This document shows positions 57,167 to 64,000 of a stretch of DNA of 64,000 nucleotides, in pieces. The position numbers and the translations under genes are program-made. Source of the DNA: Mangrovivirga cuniculi (GTDB lineage Bacteria > Bacteroidota > Bacteroidia > Cytophagales > Cyclobacteriaceae); the NCBI RefSeq assembly GCF_005166025.1, contig NZ_CP028923.1:682001-746000 (forward strand), in the 5' to 3' direction. The notes under the pieces were generated by a model. It made no database searches. It saw nothing but the letters and a program-made list of their open reading frames with translations, and was not told the origin of the DNA. Position 1 is the first letter of the stretch; the number at the start of each line of letters is the position of its first letter.

Positions 57167-58447
57167 TTAAAGAGATACTTTTTTATTTATAGGGATAAAT
57201 ATTTTTTTCCTTAATTCATTTGGTCAGAATTATGTTTTTGGACCCGCAGATTCTCTGTCTGATAAAATAAACTCTGAGGCGGAAGAACTTGCACCATACT
57301 TTGTATCTGATCAGAACACATTATATTTCTCCAGAATATTTCATAAAGAAAATACCGGTGGGTTATATTCTGGTGCTGATATATGGATGACAACTTTGGA
57401 TAAAGACGGAAACTGGAGTAAGCCTACAAACAATTTTTCAAAATGGAATAATAAGGAAAATAATGTATTGGCAGGAATAAAGGATGATCAAAAAATTGTT
57501 TATTTAAATGATTCATATAGAAGTTCAGGAGGAATAGCATTTTCCAAATTCAATGGGAAAAATTGGAGTAATCCCGAATCAATTAAAATCCCAGGCATAT
57601 CTGAGTCTTCTTATACAGGATATTATATGACACCCGATTATCAGGTTTTAATAATATCAATGAAGGGAAGTGACTCCTATGGAGAGGAAGATATTTATAT
57701 TTCTCTTAAAGATAGTGCGACAGGACAATGGTCAGTTCCAAAAAATTTGGGTCCTACTATCAATACAAAAGGATTTGAAATATCACCATTTTTATCTGAT
57801 GATATGGAAACATTGTACTTTGCTTCCAACGGACACGGAGGGTATGGTGATTCAGACATATTTATGTCTAAGAGATTATTTGGAAGCTGGACTGTTTGGA
57901 CGAAACCTGTTAACCTGGGACCAAATATTAACAGTGAAAAATTTGACGGATACCTGAATATTAGCAAACAATCTAAAAAAGCTTTTTTACCAGCAATCGA
58001 AATGGTGGTTTGGCTGACATTTATTGGTGTTCTTTTCTCGAAAAGCCATTTAATATTGATTTAACTTTTTTTCAGAAAAAAGTTTTATCCGATTCTAGTC
58101 TACAATCGTTATTTGAAGTAGATATCCCTAGTAAATTTCAGATGAATAATGAAATGGCTGTTTCTGCCGGGGACTCTGAAATCATCTATTATATAATTAA
58201 TACAATAAATGATAACGATAATATTTTTGTTGAATTAAAAGCTACAACACCTTTTTACGAAGGGATCAGTCAGCAAGAATTCAATAAAGTAATGGAGTTT
58301 GCGAAACAAGTTCGATTGGAGTTTATAAAACAGGGACTACCCTCAGAAAGGATAATAATGAATGCAGAGTTAATTGAACCAGGCATTCCGGAGGCGGAAG
58401 CTTCAATCGGTAAAAGTGGGCACGTGAAAATATTATTAAGAAAATAA
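57163..58447 (+). CDS. PD40-repeat protein, third gene of the adhesin operon (two frameshifts)
   Basis: The start is a GTG at 57163 overlapping the porP stop. Adding one T to the six-T run at 57179-57184 gives the signal peptide MIKEILFLFIGINIFFLNSFG, and adding one A to the six-A run at 57975-57980 gives KKSFFTSNRNGGLADIYW, a classic PD40 motif that joins the C-terminal frame. The corrected product has 428 residues: PD40 propeller repeats (about 35-285, with LYFASNGHGGYGDSDIFM) and a C-terminal domain with a weak OmpA-like ending (GHVKILLRK). It has no TPR part. It probably works with the adhesin and PorP/SprF at the outer membrane. Confidence 0.72.
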
Positions 58448-58487
58448 TTAGTAGATTGTATTGCTGGTTTTTTTTCAAATTTGAAAT

Positions 58488-60739
58488 ATGGATTTCATTC
58501 TTATATATAAAGCATTAAAGCGTAAGTGGTGGTTATTGGTAACAGTGCCTATATTGGCTGCTACCATTGCTTATTTTGTAGCTAGTTCTGCAGAAAAGGT
58601 GTACAAATCTACTACTCAATTATCGACTGGAATTACTACGGACGAAGGTGTTACATTTAGTGAAGATGGAAATTTCAACCCATTTGAAATTGAGTCCAAA
58701 TTCACTAACCTAATTGAAAACATTAAGTCAGAAACCATAATTAATATGGTTTCATTAAAGCTTTTGTTACATGACCTGGATCAACCAGAAGCCTTCAGGT
58801 ATATCGAAAACTATGATGATGGGAAACCCATTTATTCAAAAGAAGAATTTAAGACAGCTAAGGAAATTGCAAAAAACAAGTATGATTCACTAAAAGGAAT
58901 CTCAACTTTTAATAGTGATGAGCGAATGGTAGCCAAGCTCTTGAAGGACTTAGGGTATGATTATAAAAGCTTGATGGAGGAAATGGAAATCCGCCGGGTA
59001 AGCAATTCAGATTATATAAGTATCAGTTTTATTTCTGAAGATCCCTATTTATCAGCTTTTGTCGTAAATACTCTGGCTAAGGAATTTATTCGACATCAAA
59101 ATAAAAATGTCGTTAGTCAAAGTGGTCAGTCAATTCAGTTTTTTGAAGAACTTTCAAAGCAAAAAAAAGAACAGCTTGATGAAAAGATTTCTGAATTAGA
59201 AAGTTTTAAAGCAGCTAACAATGTGATTGACACAGAAGTTCAAAGCGAGAGTAATGTTTCGAAAATATCAGATCTCGAAAGCCAGCGCTCAGAAGTTAGA
59301 AGGGAGATTTACAGTTTAAATCTCCAACTTGAAAATATTAATCAGAAAATAAGAAATCATGGGTCAGGGGGGAATCAATCCGGATCGTATGGCAGGATAT
59401 TACAGTTACGAAACCTGATAAATGAAGTAAATAAAGAATATATCCGAACCGGTGAAAAAGAATTGCTGGATTCTCTTCAGAATCTCAGAGCTGAACGTGA
59501 TCGATTACAAAGCCAGGCATCAACCGGATCAACTATTGGTGGAGAGAAGGTAAGCCTGGCCGAATTAAAAGATACTAAGGATGATATTGAGCTACAGTTA
59601 AGAGTAGCCAGAGAGACTCTTCTAGAAATTAATAGAGATATTGCCAGCCTGCAGTATAATGTAAAGGATTATGCCTCAGTTGAAGGCCGATTGGGTGCAT
59701 TACAACAGGAAGTGGATCTTGCTCAGCAGGAATACCTTGCAGCACAGGAAAAATTAAATGACGCTAGAAACAAATCAAAAATATCTGAAAGCTCGATAAA
59801 GCAAAATATGATAGGCCAACCGGCTACGGATCCTGAATCAACAAAGACTATCATAATAACTGGATTTGCCGGACTATTAAGCTTCATCTTATGTGTGTTT
59901 GGGATAGTATTTGTTGAATACCTCGACTTTTCTATTAAAACGCCTACCCAGTTTATCAGGCAGACAGGACTTCCTTTTGCAGGAGCGATCAATCATATAA
60001 AAGAAAATGACAAACTTAACCTTCAGGATCTTTTTGGTAGCGATTCGGATAATGAAGAACTAAACATATTTAAGCAGGAGCTACGTAAAATTCGATTTGA
60101 AATAGAACAACTAAAGCCAAAGTCAATTCTTTTTACGAGTACAAGGCAGGGATCTGGAAAGACGTTTTCTTTGTTATGTTTAGCTTATTCCTTAAGCCTG
60201 ATCAATAAGAGAATATTAATTGTAGACACCAACTTTAAGCATAACTCATTAACTGATATTTTGATTGTTAGTCCATATAATAATCAGATCGAACAGAAAA
60301 GCCGGGTAAGAAGGTCCTTAAAGTTACTGGATGGGGGGCAGGTAAAGCCAGCTTTACTGAAGAGCCGGAAAATGGAGAGGAATATAATGAGGACAACGAA
60401 TCAATAATAAGAACAACGAGTCATAAGCTTATTGATGTGATCGGCTGTAAGACCGGAACGGATTCCCCATCTGAAATTTTTAGTGGAAGAAATTTCGATA
60501 AAATGCTCGAGGAGTTTAAGCACCAATATGACTATGTTTTACTCGAAGGTGCTGCTCTTAATGATTTTCCGGATTCAAAAGAATTAATTTCATATGTAGA
60601 TGCAGTAATTCCTGTTTTTTCAGCAGATACTGTTCTAAAAGTGATAGATAAAGAATCTATTAAATACCTTAAGACTTTAAAAGGTAAATTGATCGGTTCG
60701 ATACTAAATAAAGTCAAAACTGAGAATCTGAAAATCTAG
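58488..60739 (+). CDS. Wzc-like polysaccharide chain-length regulator with kinase-like domain (frameshifted)
   Basis: Reconstructed as 750 residues by adding one G to the six-G run at 60333-60338, giving LLDGGAGKASFTEEPENG. Two membrane helices (about 16-33 and 463-483) enclose a long periplasmic coiled coil with Wzz motifs; the cytoplasmic part is a BY-kinase-like ATPase with Walker A TRQGSGKTFS (Lys558) and Walker A' ILIVDTNFK. The Walker B-like segment is YDYVLLEGAA, with Glu where Asp is usual, and no C-terminal tyrosine cluster is present, so kinase activity is uncertain. It should control export or length of an exopolysaccharide. Confidence 0.82.
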
Positions 60740-62709
60740 TCAGCATTTAGCAATATTATTGTAGGCGTTTCATTTGCCATCAATGTAATTTTATTGTTTT
60801 GCTTATTTTTTGTAGAAATCATTCCTGCTTCTTTTTCATTTCTTAATTCGATGATAGTTGCATTGGAATATTTTTTGTCTAAGCGTAGGTCAATTTCAGA
60901 GGTTTTACCTTTTGAAGTGCCATACCAAATGATATAGGCTTCCTTACCATTTTCAGGATGAGTTAATTTGGCCTTGTATAAATTGCTTAATGAATCTACT
61001 TCTAAGTCATCAATAATGAACTTGCTCAAATGGTGATCAATAGTTGAGTAATAAAACCAGGAAGGCTTCTTTTTGTAACCAGTATGTTTAGATGAGGTCA
61101 AACCGCTATTCATATAAGTTTGATAACTCTCTTCATTGCCATCTCTTAACATAAACTGGGTCATGCGGTCTGCACCTGCAGCCTTACCGATGATAATTGA
61201 TCTGATTAACCATGCTGCCTGTACCTCTTTTGAAGTTAAATCACCCATCGCAGGAGCTATTTGACTTCCTTTTGTCTGAGTATCATATCCAAACTCAGTT
61301 ATCCATAATTCCTTTCCCGGCAAATGCTTATCTCTGAATTCACTTAATCTTTTGATTTTATGAAATAATGAATCAGCTTCAGGAGATATTCCTTTGGTAG
61401 CCTTTCCATGTTGAATACCTCCGTTATTCGAATAATGGTGAAAGTTAATGACATCCCACACAAATTTTTTATCAGTACGGTTATGATCGCACCAGAATTT
61501 CATGGCTTTGACATATTCAAGATTAAAGGTGGCCAGGCCTGCCATTACTAGTTTTGAGTTTGGATCAGCATTTATAATTCCAAATGACTTTCCCAATTCT
61601 CCCTCGTGCCCATCATAATCGGCACTCGAAAGAGCTGCATATTCAAAAGGAGTAAAATACTGTATTCTGGACATCCACCATTTGTCGGGCTCATTCCAAT
61701 TTTCGTAATACTGTAAAACCCCCATTCCTGAGATTTTATCTTGAGATGAATGGAGCTTCAGCAATTCCTTACTTACTTCATTTGAACCATATCTGGCTGC
61801 AAATTGAAACATGTGGTCAGCGTGTTCTTTGTAATCTAAAGGGTTCGCAGGATTTCCTTTGGTTGGTTTATTCTCGAGTGATTTATCTCCTTCTCCTGTC
61901 ATCCACAGAGTTGTGCCAACCATTACCGGCACGACAATTTTTCCTTTTTCATTTAATGTCTTATAATAGCTGTCAAAATTCCAACCATTCCCAGCGATGG
62001 TAGGATTAAATCTGTTTAAATTATTCGGATAACCTTGATAATCCTTATCTCTGGCTCCTTCCATCCAGTCCCATTGATGATATTCGCGGACTATATGGAT
62101 GGGATCTAATGCACTGTGCGGAACATCAATAAAACTATTTGTACCCAAGCCGTTTTTTAATTGCTTTAATGATTCATTCAAAGGGTTTGAATCTCGTTTT
62201 TCTGGTGAGGTAATCTTCTTGTGAAGTACACCACTAATTACTATTTCATTGATGTTGACATCAGGTCCTGAAAGGATAATTTGCAGGTATCTAGACTTCC
62301 AGGATACGGGCTTTGTTTGCCACTGATTATACCTATTGGTTGGGACATTAATTCCTTCAGACCACTCAAAAGGTTCTCCATAATTAATAATCAGATCACC
62401 AGTTGCCGACCCATCATAAAAGCCGATGCTATCAATATTATATTCATCTTTCAAATCAATAATAAGTTCTGCGGGATAGTGCCATTTTGGTGAATATGGA
62501 GGCTTCCAGGTTGTTTCAGGTTTGCTCTTATTTTGTTCATCAAATAACAAAAATGCATTTCCCTGGGTGGTTAAATTTATGATCTGTTCAGGTTTTACCT
62601 CTATTTTCTTAACAGGTGGTTGAGAAGATTGATTTGTACAGCCTGTTGTTTTAGTGTAAATTATTATTATTAAAATACAAAAAATAGTCTTACATTTGAA
62701 CTTTGTCAT
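60736..62709 (-). CDS. Glycoside hydrolase lipoprotein (clan GH-A like)
   Basis: A 657-residue lipoprotein (TTGC, Cys24). Residues 35-170 look like a carbohydrate-binding beta-sandwich; the rest is a TIM barrel. The likely acid/base is Glu340 in YYENWNEPDKWW and the nucleophile Glu472 in ELWITEFGYDT, spaced as in clan GH-A families such as GH39. It may trim or degrade the polysaccharide made by the neighbouring genes, or a dietary one; not decidable here. Its end overlaps the convergent wzc-like gene by 4 bases. It is divergent from the GT2 gene, with 23 bases between starts. Confidence 0.82.
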   Translation of the reverse strand: MTKFKCKTIFCILIIIIYTKTTGCTNQSSQPPVKKIEVKPEQIINLTTQGNAFLLFDEQNKSKPETTWKPPYSPKWHYPAELIIDLKDEYNIDSIGFYDGSATGDLIINYGEPFEWSEGINVPTNRYNQWQTKPVSWKSRYLQIILSGPDVNINEIVISGVLHKKITSPEKRDSNPLNESLKQLKNGLGTNSFIDVPHSALDPIHIVREYHQWDWMEGARDKDYQGYPNNLNRFNPTIAGNGWNFDSYYKTLNEKGKIVVPVMVGTTLWMTGEGDKSLENKPTKGNPANPLDYKEHADHMFQFAARYGSNEVSKELLKLHSSQDKISGMGVLQYYENWNEPDKWWMSRIQYFTPFEYAALSSADYDGHEGELGKSFGIINADPNSKLVMAGLATFNLEYVKAMKFWCDHNRTDKKFVWDVINFHHYSNNGGIQHGKATKGISPEADSLFHKIKRLSEFRDKHLPGKELWITEFGYDTQTKGSQIAPAMGDLTSKEVQAAWLIRSIIIGKAAGADRMTQFMLRDGNEESYQTYMNSGLTSSKHTGYKKKPSWFYYSTIDHHLSKFIIDDLEVDSLSNLYKAKLTHPENGKEAYIIWYGTSKGKTSEIDLRLDKKYSNATIIELRNEKEAGMISTKNKQNNKITLMANETPTIILLNAD

Positions 62710-62732
62710 AAATAGTATTTTTTGATATCACT

Positions 62733-63914
62733 ATGCATGCAGTAATAACGATATTTCTCGGAATAATCTATCTATATTTTGGCTTTTATATAGTTTATTT
62801 TTTGCTTTTTTCGATAGCAGGACACTTTTACAAGGTAAAAATAAATATTCCAAAAAGAGAAAACTCAAGGTTTTTGGTGATGATACCAGCTTATCGTGAG
62901 GATGAAATAATCCTCCATACCGCTGAGGAAGCATTAGCACACAATTTTCAAAATGGAGTTTTTGACGTTGTGGTTATTGCTGACAAGTTAAAAATTGAAA
63001 CTGTAGATCAACTCAGAGAAAAAGGTGCTGAAGTAGCAGAAGTATTTTTTGAGAGAAGTACAAAAACTAAATCTATTAATAAAGCTCTTGATACCATAAA
63101 AAAGGATTATGACAGGATTGTTATTCTGGATGCAGATAATATAATGAGAAAGGGATGCCTGGATGAGATAAGTAAATATTTAGACGCAGGATATTATGCA
63201 GTTCAAGGACACCGAACAGCTAAAAACAGGGATTCATCCTTTGCATTGCTGGATTCAATAAGTGAAGAAATAAATAACCATGTTTTTAGAAAGGGACATA
63301 GAGCATTAGGTTTTTCTTCTGCTCTTATTGGATCTGGGATGGCTTTTAAGTACGATTTTTTTAAGGAAATCATGCATGGGAATGAGGAAATGGGAGGCGA
63401 AGATAAAGAAGCAGAATTTCGTATAATAGGCAGAAGAAAGAAAATTGCATATGCTGATGAGGCAATAATTTACGATGAAAAAGTTTCGAGCGCTGATGTC
63501 TTTGCCAAACAGCGAACGAGATGGATAGCCGGCCAGTTTTACTTTTTCCGCGATCACTTTGTACCTGCTTTTGGACATCTTTTGAAAGGTAATATTGATT
63601 ATTTTGAAAAGTTTCTTCAATCATTTATTCCTCCAAGGGTAATTCTTTTAGGTGTTTTGCCTGTTTTTGCTTTATTAAGTTTATTTATCGATTCCCCAAT
63701 AGAATGGTATCACTGGGCTTCCTTGCTTATTATTTTTTTAATAGCTAATATGATAGCGATACCAAAGAGGTTTTATAATAAAGATTTTTTGGTTGCTGCA
63801 ATGCAATTACCCAAAGCTATATATGCGATGGCAGTAGGTATTTTTGGAGTTACTAGAGCTCACAAAACCAATTTTCATACTCCAAAAACAAAAAAATCTG
63901 TCGAAAAAGAATAG
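62733..63914 (+). CDS. Membrane glycosyltransferase family 2 (exopolysaccharide)
   Basis: A 393-residue GT2 enzyme: N-terminal membrane helix (about 5-32), VMIPAYREDEII (49-60), the nucleotide-sugar motif ILDADN (131-136), GGEDKEAEFR with the acceptor base, and QRTRW (Q/RxxRW, processive type), followed by three C-terminal membrane helices (about 283-372). This pattern fits hyaluronan/chitin-synthase-like polymerising enzymes. It likely builds the polysaccharide whose length the Wzc-like protein controls. The 86 bases to the window end hold no clear gene. Confidence 0.85.
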   Translation: MHAVITIFLGIIYLYFGFYIVYFLLFSIAGHFYKVKINIPKRENSRFLVMIPAYREDEIILHTAEEALAHNFQNGVFDVVVIADKLKIETVDQLREKGAEVAEVFFERSTKTKSINKALDTIKKDYDRIVILDADNIMRKGCLDEISKYLDAGYYAVQGHRTAKNRDSSFALLDSISEEINNHVFRKGHRALGFSSALIGSGMAFKYDFFKEIMHGNEEMGGEDKEAEFRIIGRRKKIAYADEAIIYDEKVSSADVFAKQRTRWIAGQFYFFRDHFVPAFGHLLKGNIDYFEKFLQSFIPPRVILLGVLPVFALLSLFIDSPIEWYHWASLLIIFLIANMIAIPKRFYNKDFLVAAMQLPKAIYAMAVGIFGVTRAHKTNFHTPKTKKSVEKE

Positions 63915-64000
63915 TTCACGAGTAAAATAATTCAATTCTTGTCACTTTTTTTACATCGCAAACGTTTTCGGAGGGGTGTGGCTTGCATGTGGAAGATTTC

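Noticed and set aside
58488-60739. Phase variation of the wzc-like gene through its G tract
   Set aside because: A six-G tract would be a plausible switch alone, but nine other runs in unrelated genes show the same one-base loss, so an assembly error is simpler.

Overview
The window looks like chromosomal DNA of a marine or gliding member of the Bacteroidota, most likely a Cytophagales relative of Fulvivirga or Marivirga; this is inference from gene content, no search was run. Support: low GC, promoters of the TTG-N19-TAnnTTTG type, almost no Shine-Dalgarno sequences, type IX secretion (T9SS) C-terminal sorting domains, a PorP/SprF gene, PorE-like PD40/OmpA lipid-envelope proteins, an SO2930-type dihaem cytochrome, and a membrane AraC regulator.

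Layout. 1-1432: edge-truncated membrane protein and a DUF6503-like protein. 1494-8783 (minus): purM, a PorE-like OmpA protein, then DUF2461, DinB, a cysteine-repeat secreted protein and murF. 8853-20811: two large secreted proteins (FG-GAP with T9SS tail; lamin-tail domains) enclosing a minus-strand block with an HNH endonuclease, a conserved 487-aa protein, an omega-amidase, a TPR/truncated histidine kinase, a THUMP-like methyltransferase and asd. 20861-24784: small ORF, isoaspartyl peptidase, DksA-like protein, scpB, rluB-type pseudouridine synthase and siroheme dehydrogenase. 24778-31934: histidine kinase, tRNA-Phe, a HdrBC-like Fe-S pair, PdeM and its DEXH helicase. 32132-36708: second PorE-like protein and an AsmA-like protein. 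36797-38413: tRNA-Val with three perfect 408-bp tandem units, each carrying a GIY-YIG nuclease and a tRNA-like relic. 38484-46920: DinB, K+ channel, cystathionine synthase/lyase, an odd FecR-domain lipoprotein, an SO2929/SO2930 pair, AraC regulator, VOC protein. 46994-50563: NRAMP-fold transporter with pxpABC (5-oxoprolinase). 52776-58447: T9SS adhesin, PorP/SprF and a PD40 protein as one operon. 58488-63914: exopolysaccharide genes (Wzc-like, two GT2 enzymes nearby, and a glycoside hydrolase).

The main candidate novelty is the tRNA-Val-nested GIY-YIG array: the 32-bp 3' end of the tRNA gene is repeated four times and separates three identical cassettes, as expected for a very small element that inserts at, and rebuilds, the tRNA gene.

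A second window-wide signal concerns data quality. Nine genes are broken by ten frameshifts, and every one is repaired by adding a single base to a homopolymer run of 5-8 bases; no insertion-type error was seen. Because the essential gene asd is among them, under-called homopolymers in the assembly are more likely than real pseudogenes. In the feature list these genes are given their full reconstructed spans.
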